Positions 26,353 to 34,700 of a stretch of 64,000 bases of DNA are shown in pieces (positions within the stretch are counted from its first letter, which is position 1; every line of letters starts with the position of its first letter). Made by a program: the position numbers and the translations under genes. The notes below the pieces were generated by a model. The model saw only the letters and a program-made list of their open reading frames with translations, ran no database searches and was not told the origin of the DNA. Source of the stretch: Barrientosiimonas humi (GTDB taxonomy: Bacteria > Actinomycetota > Actinomycetes > Actinomycetales > Dermatophilaceae); contig NZ_VFOK01000001.1 of the NCBI RefSeq assembly GCF_006716095.1, forward strand, positions 1,767,375-1,831,374, written 5' to 3'.

Positions 26353-27390
26353 TCAGCGCCGGCGGTCGTCCACGGGGGCGAGCGCGGCGACGACCTCGGC
26401 CGCCGCGGCCGGTCGCAGCCCCTGCCAGCGGGTCCCCGCCCATAGGCTCACGAGCTGGTGGTCCTCGACCTTGGCGGCCGCGGCCCGGATCGGTTTGGTG
26501 AGCTGGTCGACGACAGGGAAGACCGGCACCGACTGGGCGTCGTGGTCGCGCACGAACTGGTTGCGCAGCCCCCGCGCCGGGCGGCCGGAGAAGGCCCGGG
26601 TGACGACCGAACGGTCCAGGGCCGGGTCCTGCAGGCCCGCCCGGTGGGCGGCGCTGGTGCCGGCCTTGTCGGCGAGCAGGAAGGCCGTCCCCGCCTGCAC
26701 CGCGACCGCACCGAGCGAGAGGGCGCGGGCGGCCTCGCGCCCGTCGGCGATACCGCCGGCGGCGACGAGCGGCAGCGCCGAGACGCTGCGCACCTCGCGC
26801 AGCAGGTCGACGTAGGACAGGTCGTTGGGGATGGCGTCGACCCGGTGGGTGCTGCGGTGGCCTCCGGCCTGGCTGCCCTGAACGCACAGCGCGTCGGCGC
26901 CCTCGCGGGCGGCGGCGAGCGCCTCGTCGGCGTCGGTGACCGTCACCACGACGTCGCTGCCAGCGGACTGCAACCGGCGTACGACCTCGGCACCCGGGCA
27001 GCCGAACGTGAACGAGACGGTGTCGACCGGGTCGTCCACCAGCAGGTCGATCTTGTCGGCGAAGTGGTCGGTGTCGTCCCAGCGCGGCTGCGGCAGCTCG
27101 ACCCCGAGCGCGTCGGCCACGGCGAGCAGCTCGCCGCGGTAGGCCTCGACGTCGGCGCCCTGCCGCTGCTCGTCGAGCCGGGCCGGCACGAACACGTTGA
27201 CCCCGAAGGGGCTGTCGGTGAGCGCGCGGGTGGCGGCGATCTTCTCGCGCAGCGCGTCGGGCGTGAGATAGCCGGCAGCGAGGTAGCCGAACCCGCCGGC
27301 CGCGCTCACCGCCGCCACCAGCTCGGGCGTCGACGGCCCGCCGGCCATCGGCGCGGCGATCACGGGGACGCGCAGCGCGGACAGGTCCAT
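26353..27390 (-). CDS. Nitronate monooxygenase-like FMN oxidoreductase
   Basis: A 345-residue TIM-barrel flavoprotein of the NMO/2-nitropropane dioxygenase family, which oxidises alkyl nitronates. It has VIAAPMAGGPSTPELVAAVS at the N terminus, SFTFGCPG, the catalytic-His motif GSQAGGHR and the FMN phosphate site AAGGIADGREAARALSLGA. The true substrate may differ, as many family members are misnamed. TAGGCT ends seven bases before ATG 27390, suggesting a leaderless mRNA. Confidence 0.87.
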   Translation of the reverse strand: MDLSALRVPVIAAPMAGGPSTPELVAAVSAAGGFGYLAAGYLTPDALREKIAATRALTDSPFGVNVFVPARLDEQRQGADVEAYRGELLAVADALGVELPQPRWDDTDHFADKIDLLVDDPVDTVSFTFGCPGAEVVRRLQSAGSDVVVTVTDADEALAAAREGADALCVQGSQAGGHRSTHRVDAIPNDLSYVDLLREVRSVSALPLVAAGGIADGREAARALSLGAVAVQAGTAFLLADKAGTSAAHRAGLQDPALDRSVVTRAFSGRPARGLRNQFVRDHDAQSVPVFPVVDQLTKPIRAAAAKVEDHQLVSLWAGTRWQGLRPAAAAEVVAALAPVDDRRR

Positions 27391-27438
27391 GCCTCGCAGC
27401 CTAGGTGCTGCCGATCGCGCGGCGGCGCCGTCGCCCGA

Positions 27439-28071
27439 CTATGATTGTGCCGCGCGCTCGGCGTCCGCGGAGCTCACTGATGCGGGAGCGCCTGGAGAGA
27501 AGCTACTGACACGGCGAAAATCGCCATTGCTCAGCGAGCGGTACTGCCCCCAGAAGCAGATCGCGTATAGCCCAGATGCCTGCCTCGGGGAATAGTTGTG
27601 CTCAATCAGGTACAACAAGTACTTCGCCCCTTTGACGAACGGCGCAGTGGAGACCGCCCCGGCTATCAACTGCCCGCTGGGCTCCGTCGCTCGATCAGGC
27701 TGCACCACACGGATCACGGCGTTCATCGACACAGACCCTTTGACGACCTTGGTGACCCGGATGCGCGCGACGGGCATCGTTGCCGGGTCAGATCTGCCCA
27801 ACGGGTCCTTCGCGTAGGAAGTCGACCGAATCTCTAGGACCAAGCCTTCAACGACCAGTCGACTTTCCCTTGAGACCTCAGCCAGGCTCGTTGGTCGCAC
27901 CGGCGCACCGTCGGGGACCCTTCCGGGATTAACTATTTCAACCGATACGCCAGGCGTGGTCGCAGACGGCTTGGCCGCAGCTGGGCCGGCGTCAGACCCG
28001 GTGCAGGAGGTCAGGGCGGTTGCGATAACAGCCCCAACCGCAACAACCCGCGCGATAGAGAGTGTGCTCAT
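27439..28071 (-). CDS. Putative lipoprotein of unknown function
   Basis: A 210-residue secreted protein. It begins MSTLSIARVVAVGAV and has a lipobox-like TALTSC with Cys at about residue 23, then a Pro/Ala/Thr-rich linker. The mature part has short beta-strand patterns (RLVVEGLVLEIRST, ARIRVTKVVKGS) and VKGAKYLLYLIEH, reminiscent of small secreted OB-like proteins; I cannot name the family. ATG 28071 is preferred over the in-frame GTG four codons upstream because GGAGG sits before the ATG. The coding sequence and its upstream region are visibly less GC-rich than all neighbours, a sign of transfer. Confidence 0.7.
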   Translation of the reverse strand: MSTLSIARVVAVGAVIATALTSCTGSDAGPAAAKPSATTPGVSVEIVNPGRVPDGAPVRPTSLAEVSRESRLVVEGLVLEIRSTSYAKDPLGRSDPATMPVARIRVTKVVKGSVSMNAVIRVVQPDRATEPSGQLIAGAVSTAPFVKGAKYLLYLIEHNYSPRQASGLYAICFWGQYRSLSNGDFRRVSSFSPGAPASVSSADAERAAQS

Positions 28072-28530
28072 CACGGCCTCCACTACTTCCAGCCATAGAT
28101 GCGCGCCACAGCCACGATATCATCGCGCTGTGGTGCTATGGCACGGCACACAAGGTAGTTGTTCTCGTCTGGGTACATAATCGATGCCAGTACATGTCAT
28201 AGGTCGCCGATAACCAGAATGCCCCAACCCCAAGATGGTCGCGGAGGCTCAAGTAGGCGGGTCAGCCTTCCCCGGGCCACGGGACGCTTCTCCACCCCTG
28301 GGCGGCACGCCCGTGGGCACGCCCCCCTTCCCAAGGAAGATCTCCAGGTGCTTCTGATCCCCATGAACCAGGCCCGCGTACCCCCGTTCATCGCCGTGGG
28401 CCGGACGGGGGGGAGCTGGTCGGTACCCGCCGGCAGTGGCGGAACGGTCACGACGGTCTGGGCGCCCGCCGGTAGTGGTGACGCGCCTTGCATGCCCGTG
28501 GTGGCTGAGTCCCAGCGTGCGGGCCGCAGC
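28072..28530. other. 459-base region with no supported gene
   Basis: The part from 28072 to about 28250 is AT-rich for this genome and may carry the promoter of the lipoprotein. The remainder contains two imperfect copies of CGCCGGCAGTGGCGG-like sequence at about 28429 and 28468, and short open frames on both strands without recognisable protein features or ribosome sites. It may hold remnants of a decayed gene. Confidence 0.5.
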
Positions 28531-29772
28531 CTAGGTCCAGCGCTGGGCCAGGGCGATAGCTCGGGCGTCGGTGAGCGAGGCCAGCTGGTCGATGACCACT
28601 CGGGCGCGGTCGGCGTCGCCGTCGCCCGCCTCGAAGTCCTTGTGGTGCAACGGATCCAGCCGGTCGGGGTGCGCGCGATAGACCTCGTGCAGCGCGGCGA
28701 GCAGCTCGCGCTGCTCCTGCAGGGCGATCTTGCGCTCCTCGGACATCAGGATGTAGTGCGCGCTCACCGCCTTGAGCATGAGCACCTCGGCCAGCACCTC
28801 GTCGGGCACCACGACGTCGGCGGCGAACCGGGTGAGCCGGCCGGTGCCGTACCGCTCGCGGGTGGCCAGCTCGACGCTGTGCACGAAGTGCCCGATGAGC
28901 CGGCTGGTGGTGTCCTTCAGCGCCGCGAACCCGGCCCGGGTGGAGTCGTGACCGGTCGGCATCGCCCCCGCGGTGAGCGCCCGGTCGAGCGCCGCGGCGA
29001 GGGCGGCGTCGTCGAAGTCGGTGCCGTACCAGCTGCGCGCGGCGGCGGCCACGGCCGCGACGGTCTGCGGGTCGCGCAGCGCGCGCGGGTCGATGATGCC
29101 GGACGCGACGGCGTCCTCGACATCGTGCACGGAGTAGGCCACGTCGTCGGACCAGTCCATGACCTGGGCCTCGAGGCAGCGCCGGTTCGGCTCGCCCGCG
29201 GGCGCCGGCAGCCGGATCCAGTCGAACGCCTCGAGGTCGTCCGCGTAGGTCCCGAACTTCGTTGTGGGATAAGGGGATTCGTCACGCCGCCAGGGATACT
29301 TGATCGACGCGTCGAGCGTGGCGCGGGTCAGGTTGAGACCCGCCGACCGGCCGTCGGGGTGCTCGCGCTTGGCCTCCAGACGGGTCAGCAGGCGCAGCGT
29401 CTGCGCGTTGCCCTCGAACCCGCCGATGTCGGCGGCGAGCACGTCGAGCGCGGCCTCGCCGTTGTGCCCGAACGGCGGGTGACCGAGGTCGTGCGCGAGG
29501 CACGCGGTGTCGACCACGTCGGCGTCGCAGCCGAGCGCCGCCCCGAACTCGCGCCCGATCTGCGCGACCTCCAGCGAGTGGGTCAGCCGGTTGCGCACGA
29601 AGTCGTCCATCGTGGGCCGGTGCATCTGGGTCTTCTGCGAGAGCCGGCGCAGCGCCGCCGAGTGCAGCAGGCGCGCCCGGTCGCGAGCGAAGTCGTCACG
29701 GTCCGCGCGCTTGAGCGCGGGGTCCTCGCGCACCCACCGCTCACGGGCGGCCGCGTCGTACCCGGCGGTCAT
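28531..29772 (-). CDS. dgt: Deoxyguanosinetriphosphate triphosphohydrolase-like protein
   Basis: A 413-residue HD-domain enzyme that hydrolyses dNTPs to deoxynucleoside and triphosphate, adjusting nucleotide pools. Metal-binding motifs are H in RNRLTHSLEVAQIGR, HD in CLAHDLGHPPFGHNGE, and a distal Asp in VMDWSDDVAYSVHD. Length fits the actinobacterial type II dGTPases. ATG 29772 overlaps the upstream gene by four bases. It is the last gene of the DUF2277-DUF3806-like-HExxH-dgt operon, and sits just upstream of dnaG-region genes as in many actinobacteria. Confidence 0.93.
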   Translation of the reverse strand: MTAGYDAAARERWVREDPALKRADRDDFARDRARLLHSAALRRLSQKTQMHRPTMDDFVRNRLTHSLEVAQIGREFGAALGCDADVVDTACLAHDLGHPPFGHNGEAALDVLAADIGGFEGNAQTLRLLTRLEAKREHPDGRSAGLNLTRATLDASIKYPWRRDESPYPTTKFGTYADDLEAFDWIRLPAPAGEPNRRCLEAQVMDWSDDVAYSVHDVEDAVASGIIDPRALRDPQTVAAVAAAARSWYGTDFDDAALAAALDRALTAGAMPTGHDSTRAGFAALKDTTSRLIGHFVHSVELATRERYGTGRLTRFAADVVVPDEVLAEVLMLKAVSAHYILMSEERKIALQEQRELLAALHEVYRAHPDRLDPLHHKDFEAGDGDADRARVVIDQLASLTDARAIALAQRWT

Positions 29773-30251
29773 GCGCCGACCGGTCGCCGGAGGCGAGCCC
29801 GCAGCGGCACCACCGGCGCGTCGAGGTAGCCCCCTGCCGCGAGCCCGGCGTCACGCTCGAAGACGTTGCGCGCGCCCTTGGTGCCGGTGCGCAGCACCGA
29901 CCAGGCCATGGCGAGGACGTACAGCGGGACGAAGGGCAGACCGCCGCACACGGCGTACTGCCAGGCGTGCCGTTCCTCGTGCGCGAGCAGGCCGGGATAG
30001 ACCTGCACCCGGGCCGGCCACTCGTCGGCGGTGAGCAGCACGTCGCCCACGGTGAACGCGCCGGCGCGGGGGAAGTCGAAGCGGTAGCGGTCGGCGAGCC
30101 AGAGCCCGCGCGGGCCGCGGCGCACCCGGCAGCGACCGAGCGCCGCCACCCCGAGCCCGAGCACGGTGGAGCCGTTGACCAGGTTGGCGAGGCGGCGCAC
30201 CCGCTGGCCGCGGCTGAGGCGCTCGCTCGGCACGAGCGCCACCGGGGTCAC
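29769..30251 (-). CDS. Small conserved protein with an HExxH motif
   Basis: A 160-residue protein, not assigned to a named family. Residues 20-42 are weakly hydrophobic, and a second hydrophobic stretch lies at about 103-120. It contains His91-Glu92-x2-His95 (LLAHEERHAWQY) and a downstream Glu132 in NVFERDAG, the layout of gluzincin metallopeptidases, so a membrane-associated zinc peptidase fold is possible. GTG 30251 overlaps the stop of the previous gene (GTGA), and its own stop overlaps dgt, so all are translationally coupled. Confidence 0.72.
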   Translation of the reverse strand: MTPVALVPSERLSRGQRVRRLANLVNGSTVLGLGVAALGRCRVRRGPRGLWLADRYRFDFPRAGAFTVGDVLLTADEWPARVQVYPGLLAHEERHAWQYAVCGGLPFVPLYVLAMAWSVLRTGTKGARNVFERDAGLAAGGYLDAPVVPLRARLRRPVGA

Positions 30252-30664
30252 TGCGCCTCGCCCTGCATCCCGGCCAGCAGGTTGGCGACCCACTCGTCCA
30301 TCCAGCCCACCTCGGCGACCTCCCAGGCCGAGGCCACCGGGTCGACCGGGAAGAGGATGGCGTCCTCCTCCGGCGTCGCGACGGCCAGGTCGGTGCCCTC
30401 CTGGTCGGTCACCACCCGCCACTGCAGGCGGGTGCGCCGCACCAGGTGCTCACCCATCGCCATGCCGACCATCGTGCAGAACGGCGTGGGGTCCTCGCGG
30501 TCCTCCGGGTCGGTGTCGACCATGCGCTCGACGTAGGCGTCGTAGGCGCCGCCGATCGAGCTCACGTCCTCGACGTCGATGCCCTGCTGGGCGGCCTGCT
30601 CGAGCCAGCCGTCGAGGGCGCGTCGCTCCTGCGCGCCCACGGGCGCGATCTGGATGTCCTGCAC
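30248..30664 (-). CDS. DUF3806-like protein
   Basis: A 138-residue acidic soluble protein. The segment GMAMGEHLVRRTRLQWRVVT followed by DQEGTDLAV and ILFPVDPVASAWE resembles the DUF3806 domain. Function unknown. GTG 30664 lies two bases after the DUF2277 stop, and the gene ends overlapping the next start, so it is mid-operon. Confidence 0.72.
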   Translation of the reverse strand: MQDIQIAPVGAQERRALDGWLEQAAQQGIDVEDVSSIGGAYDAYVERMVDTDPEDREDPTPFCTMVGMAMGEHLVRRTRLQWRVVTDQEGTDLAVATPEEDAILFPVDPVASAWEVAEVGWMDEWVANLLAGMQGEAQ

Positions 30665-30666
30665 GG

Positions 30667-30942
30667 TCAGCCCGCCGTGGCGTAGCGCTTGGCGGCGCGC
30701 GCCCGGGCCTTGGCCGCCTCGACCTCGCGGTCCTTCGGCGGCGCCGAGGTCACCAGGGCCTCGAGCAGCCCGCGGCTGGCCCGGGCGACGGCCTCGACCG
30801 CCGCGTCGAACGCCTCGGCGTTGGCCTGGGAGGGCTTGGTCGACCCGCTGATCTTGCGGACGTACTGCAGGGCCGCCGCGTGGACCTCGTCGTCGGTCGC
30901 CGGCGGGGCGAAGTTGTGAAGCTGTCGGATGTTGCGGCACAT
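30667..30942 (-). CDS. DUF2277 family protein
   Basis: A 91-residue protein with the strongly conserved N terminus MCRNIRQLHNFAPPATDDEV and C-terminal APPKDREVEAAKARARAA of the DUF2277 family, whose function is unknown. It is entirely helical in appearance. ATG 30942 is chosen because family members begin MCRNI; an in-frame ATG six codons upstream is possible. First gene of the operon that ends in dgt. Confidence 0.88.
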   Translation of the reverse strand: MCRNIRQLHNFAPPATDDEVHAAALQYVRKISGSTKPSQANAEAFDAAVEAVARASRGLLEALVTSAPPKDREVEAAKARARAAKRYATAG

Positions 30943-31025
30943 GGCCGAAGCGTTGCACATCCGCCTGTCCGGGGTGCCGCGCTCACCCCTCCCGGGCCGG
31001 TCGCCGGCGCCCTACGCTCGGGGTC

Positions 31026-31874
31026 ATGACGCGCCCGGACGGCCCCCTCGTGAGCGCCGAGCACCTGCTGCGTGACCTCGACAGCGACCCGACGCTGGTG
31101 GTGCTCGACGTGAGCTGGCGGCTGGGCGAGGACTCCCTGCGCGGGGAGTACGACCGCGAGCACGTCCCCGGCGCCGCGTGGGTCGAGTTCGAGGAGGCGC
31201 TGTCCGGCGAGCCAGGCGAGGGCGGCCGGCACCCGATGCCCGACACCGAGACCTTCGCCGAGGCGATGCGGGTGGCCGGCGTCGACAACGACGAGCGCGT
31301 CGTCGTCTACGACCGCGACTCGGGGCTGTCCGCCGCGCGCCTGTGGTGGCTGCTGACGTACGCCGGGCACGAGGCGGTGCAGGTGCTCGACGGCGGCCTG
31401 CGCCGGTGGCGCGCCCTGGGTTACCCCGTGGACGACGAGCCGGTGACCCCCCAGCGCGGTGACTTCGTGGCCACCCCGCCGCACCGTGAGGTGCTCGACG
31501 CCGAGGGCGCCGCGGAGTACGCCGACCAGCACCTGCTCCTGGACGCGCGGCCGGGCGACCGGTTCCGCGGGCAGAACGAGACGATCGACCCGGTCGCCGG
31601 GCACATCCCCGGCGCGGTCAGCGCCCCGGCCCTGGCCAACCTCGACGACGACGGGCGCTTCCTCACCGCCGACGACCTGGCGATGCACCTGACCCGGCTC
31701 GGGGTGCGGCCCGGCACCAAGGTCGGGGTCTACTGCGGGTCGGGCGTGCAGGCGATGCACGCGGCGCTGGCGCTCGAGGCCTCGCAGATCGGAGTGCAGC
31801 CCGCGGTCTACGTCGGGTCGTGGTCGGAGTGGATCACCGACCCGGACCGGCCGGTCGAGAACCCTTCTGGCTGA
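31026..31874 (+). CDS. sseA: Thiosulfate/3-mercaptopyruvate sulfurtransferase
   Basis: A 282-residue protein with two rhodanese domains. The N-terminal inactive domain is about residues 8-135. The C-terminal domain has the persulfide-carrying Cys237 in YCGSGVQA and the linker motif LLDARPGDRFRGQNE with AGHIPGAVSA. It transfers sulfur from thiosulfate or 3-mercaptopyruvate. The active loop CGSGV is the type usual for mercaptopyruvate enzymes. TACGCT ends seven bases before ATG 31026, so the transcript is probably leaderless. Confidence 0.92.
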   Translation: MTRPDGPLVSAEHLLRDLDSDPTLVVLDVSWRLGEDSLRGEYDREHVPGAAWVEFEEALSGEPGEGGRHPMPDTETFAEAMRVAGVDNDERVVVYDRDSGLSAARLWWLLTYAGHEAVQVLDGGLRRWRALGYPVDDEPVTPQRGDFVATPPHREVLDAEGAAEYADQHLLLDARPGDRFRGQNETIDPVAGHIPGAVSAPALANLDDDGRFLTADDLAMHLTRLGVRPGTKVGVYCGSGVQAMHAALALEASQIGVQPAVYVGSWSEWITDPDRPVENPSG

Positions 31875-31881
31875 ACGGAAC

Positions 31882-33087
31882 TCAGCCTCCGGAGACCGAC
31901 AGCTCGGCGTCGCGCACCGCGTCGGCCGAGGCCCCGTCGAGGCAGCGCGAGCCCAGCCAGCCCTCGGGGAGCACGACCCGCCGCTCGGACCCGGCGCGGC
32001 CGCGCGGACCGTCGGCGCCCTCGCTCGGCCACTCCTGGTCCAGGTCGAGGGTGGCCACCAGGTCGTCCAGCGTCGCGAGCGAGGTGACGGTGGCGAGGCT
32101 GGAGCGCACGTGCGAGCCGACCCGGAATCCCTTGAGGTACCACGCGACGTGCTTGCGGATGTCACGGCAGGCCTTGTCCTGCGAGCCGTGGAACTCCGCG
32201 AGGTACTCGGTGTGCCGACGCATCGTGGCGCACACCTCGCGCAGCGTCGGGCGCACCCGCTCGGCGGACCCGGCGAAGGCCGCGGCCAGGTCGGTGAACA
32301 GCCACGGCCGACCGAGGCAGCCGCGCCCCACGACGACGCCGTCGCACCCGGTCTCGCGCACCATGCGTACGGCGTCCTCGGCCGACCAGATGTCGCCGTT
32401 GCCGAGCACCGGCACCGAGGTGACTGCCTGCTTCAGGTCGGCGATGGCCGACCAGTCGGCCTGGCCCGAGTAGGCCTGGGCGACGGTGCGTCCGTGCAGC
32501 GCGACCGCGGCCGCCCCCTCGCCCTCGGCGATCCGGCCTGCCTCGAGGAAAGTCAGGTGGTCCTCGTCGATGCCCTTGCGCATCTTCACGGTGACCGGGA
32601 TGTCGTACGGGCTCGCCTCGCGCACGGCCGCCGCGACGATCCCGCGGAACAGGTCGGTCTTCCACGGCAGCGCTCCCCCGCCGCCCTTGCGGGTGACCTT
32701 CGGCACGGGGCAGCCGAAGTTGAGATCGATGTGGTCACAACGGTTCTCGCTCGCCAGCAGGTGCACGGCACGGCCGACCGTGGTCGGGTCGACGCCGTAG
32801 AGCTGGATCGAGCGCGGGTCCTCGTCGGGGTCCTGCTCGATGAGCTGCATGGTGACCGGCGTGCGCTCGACGAGGGCGCGCGAGGTGATCATCTCGCTGA
32901 CGTAGAGCGAGGTCGCGCCCGAGGCGCCACCGGCCGCGGAGCCTTCGGCGCCGTACTGCCGGCACAGCCGCCGGAACGCCCGGTTGGTGATCCCGGCCAT
33001 CGGGGCGAGCACCACGGGAGAGGAGATGACGTGCCGCCCGATCTGCAGCGGCGGCAGCACGGGAGCGGGGGCGAGCACCTCGGTCAT
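31882..33087 (-). CDS. dusB: tRNA dihydrouridine synthase B
   Basis: A 401-residue FMN enzyme that reduces uridines in tRNA D-loops. Motifs: VVLAPMAGITNRAFRRLC, the catalytic-Cys motif HIDLNFGCPVPKVTRKGGG, phosphate-binding GNGDIWSAEDAVRM and VGRGCLGRPWLF, and a C-terminal helical tRNA-binding domain. Length is normal. It is convergent with the sulfurtransferase, seven bases apart, and divergent from the toxin-antitoxin operon. Confidence 0.95.
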   Translation of the reverse strand: MTEVLAPAPVLPPLQIGRHVISSPVVLAPMAGITNRAFRRLCRQYGAEGSAAGGASGATSLYVSEMITSRALVERTPVTMQLIEQDPDEDPRSIQLYGVDPTTVGRAVHLLASENRCDHIDLNFGCPVPKVTRKGGGGALPWKTDLFRGIVAAAVREASPYDIPVTVKMRKGIDEDHLTFLEAGRIAEGEGAAAVALHGRTVAQAYSGQADWSAIADLKQAVTSVPVLGNGDIWSAEDAVRMVRETGCDGVVVGRGCLGRPWLFTDLAAAFAGSAERVRPTLREVCATMRRHTEYLAEFHGSQDKACRDIRKHVAWYLKGFRVGSHVRSSLATVTSLATLDDLVATLDLDQEWPSEGADGPRGRAGSERRVVLPEGWLGSRCLDGASADAVRDAELSVSGG

Positions 33088-33153
33088 AGCCCGGACATTC
33101 TCGCCCAGCCGGCCCCTGCGGACCGAATCGAGCGGAGGACAGCCCGGCCCAGA

Positions 33154-33211
33154 CGCATCCGTTCGCATCCGTTCGCAGCGCGATGCGCTCCGGTGCACAC
33201 GGGCGTACGAT
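33154..33211 (+). promoter_or_regulatory. Promoter/operator region of the RES-Xre operon
   Basis: A perfect tandem repeat of the 10-mer CGCATCCGTT occupies 33154-33173 and is followed by CGCAGCGCGATGCG. TACGAT at 33206-33211 is a good -10 box ending six bases before the antitoxin ATG. The repeats lie around the -35 zone and are candidate sites for the operon's own HTH antitoxin (inference). Confidence 0.5.
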
Positions 33212-33217
33212 AGGGGC

Positions 33218-33844
33218 ATGAGCACCGTGGACCGCGCGGCCGACCCGGCCGCCCTGCTGCGCCGGCTCGTCACCAACGCCTCGGTCGAGGAGCTGGAGTA
33301 CCTGCATGCCATGACCGCGCCGGACGTCTCCCGCGCGCGGCCGCTCGGCGACCCGGCCGCGGCGCCGCTGCCTGCGGACGAGGCCGCCGCCCTCGTCGAG
33401 CACAGCGGCCTGCCGCAGGAGCGCTCCCAGCAGCTCGCCACGACGCTCGCCAGCCCCGCGCAGGTGCGCGCCACGGCGGCCGCCGCCCGCCTGGCCACGC
33501 TCGCGACGTTGCTGCGCCAGACCCTCGACGCGGGCGCCGCCGCGCGACTGGTGGGCCGCCACCGCAGCACGATCACGCGCGCGATCCAGCAGCAACGCCT
33601 GCACGCGGTCCACACCGGGCACGGACTGCGCATTCCGTCGTGGCAGTTCGTCGACGGCGGCTTTCTTCCCGGGCTCGACCAGGTCGTGCGGGCCATCCCC
33701 TCGGAGGTGCACCCCTCGACCGTCGAGGCGCTGATGCGCACGAGCCTGGACGAGCTGGACGGGCTGACCCCGATCGCCTGGCTGGCCTCCGGGGGCGCAC
33801 CCGACCCGGTTGCTGACCAGGTCGCTGCGCTCAGCGCCTGGTGA
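33218..33844 (+). CDS. Probable antitoxin, Xre/MbcA/ParS-like
   Basis: A 208-residue protein. The middle segment (ARLVGRHRSTITRAIQQQRL) is a helix-turn-helix, and the C-terminal part PSEVHPSTVEALMRTSLDELDGLTPIAWLASGG matches the toxin-binding DUF2384 module of RES-Xre antitoxins. The N-terminal 90 residues are alanine-rich and helical. It is immediately followed, with a four-base GTGA overlap, by a RES-domain protein, the usual antitoxin-toxin order. It probably neutralises the RES toxin and represses the operon. ATG 33218 is placed for leaderless initiation. Confidence 0.78.
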   Translation: MSTVDRAADPAALLRRLVTNASVEELEYLHAMTAPDVSRARPLGDPAAAPLPADEAAALVEHSGLPQERSQQLATTLASPAQVRATAAAARLATLATLLRQTLDAGAAARLVGRHRSTITRAIQQQRLHAVHTGHGLRIPSWQFVDGGFLPGLDQVVRAIPSEVHPSTVEALMRTSLDELDGLTPIAWLASGGAPDPVADQVAALSAW

Positions 33845-34461
33845 GCGCGAAGTACCCCGCGGCACCGACCCGGCCGCTGCAGCACTCGCCCGGCGATCTG
33901 GTCGAGCACACCGGGCCGGTCTTTCGCATCGCCCGCACCAGCGGGGACCACGTGCTCCCCTGGAACGCGCTGCGCGGTTTCGGGTGGCTGCCGTCGATGC
34001 GCTGGGACCCGCACCCGGACAGGATGCGCGAGCAGCCCCAGCACGCGGTGATGTACGCCGCGACCACCGTCGGCACAGCCGCGGCGGAGGTCTGGCAGGA
34101 CCTGCGGGTCATCGACACGATCAGCGGAGCGCCGGTGCTGATCGGTTGGACGCCGGCGCGCCCGCTCCGGCTGCTCGACCTGAGCGGCGACTGGCTCGTC
34201 CGGCAGGGGGCTGCGCGCTCGCTGGCGCACGGACCCAAGGAGGTCTGCCGAGCCTGGGCGCGCACGATCCACGACACCTGGCCGGACCTGCACGGACTGC
34301 GCGTCGACTCGACGATGACGGGCACCAACCTCGTCCTGTTCGAGCCCGCCGCACGCTGCGGCCCGTCGGCGCCCGACCTGGTCCGCCCGCTGGCCGACCC
34401 GACCGTGATCGCGCTGCTCGCGGCGATCGCCACCGAGATCGGCTACGACCTGCTGGTCTGA
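33841..34461 (+). CDS. RES-domain toxin (putative NAD+-degrading)
   Basis: A 206-residue RES-domain protein. The domain spans about residues 28-195, with Arg29 in VFRIAR, Arg54 in PSMRWDP, the Tyr72 strand HAVMYAATTVGTAAAEV and Glu83, corresponding to the conserved Arg/Tyr/Glu positions of RES toxins. Characterised relatives (MbcT of Mycobacterium tuberculosis, ParT) break down NAD+ or modify metabolic enzymes with it. Translation from GTG 33841 is coupled to the antitoxin. No signal peptide. Confidence 0.8.
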   Translation: MSAKYPAAPTRPLQHSPGDLVEHTGPVFRIARTSGDHVLPWNALRGFGWLPSMRWDPHPDRMREQPQHAVMYAATTVGTAAAEVWQDLRVIDTISGAPVLIGWTPARPLRLLDLSGDWLVRQGAARSLAHGPKEVCRAWARTIHDTWPDLHGLRVDSTMTGTNLVLFEPAARCGPSAPDLVRPLADPTVIALLAAIATEIGYDLLV

Positions 34462-34482
34462 GGGACGAACGGTCCGGGACGA

Positions 34483-34561
34483 GGTCACGGCGCACCTGGG
34501 GCGTCCCGTCGCACCCGGGGGAAGGAGACTCCGAGCGCGCCGCCTCAGCTGCGCCGTGACC
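34483..34561. repeat. 12-bp inverted repeat downstream of the toxin gene
   Basis: GGTCACGGCGCA at 34483-34494 is the exact reverse complement of 34550-34561, separated by 55 bases. It lies in the 239-base gap (34462-34700) between the RES gene and the next gene. The spacing is long for a terminator. Nothing else is recognised in the gap except the -10 box noted for the next gene. Confidence 0.5.
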
Positions 34562-34700
34562 GATGTCGCAAGGGATCGGAGGGGAGGGTGTCCTCGCGAC
34601 AAGGCCACGGTAGGTCGGCGGGGGTGGGCGAGAGAACCACGGCACTTCCCGGTTTCCGTCAAGAGTTGGTCAAGTCCCGGGCGGTGGCTACCCTCGCCCC

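Noticed and set aside
28197-28493. A 98-codon minus-strand gene in the gap before dgt
   Set aside because: No recognisable domain, no ribosome site, and Arg/Pro-rich composition typical of non-coding GC-rich DNA.
31882-34662. A 926-codon minus-strand frame extending dusB upstream
   Set aside because: The part before ATG 33087 is antisense to the toxin-antitoxin genes and has no protein features; DusB alone has normal length.
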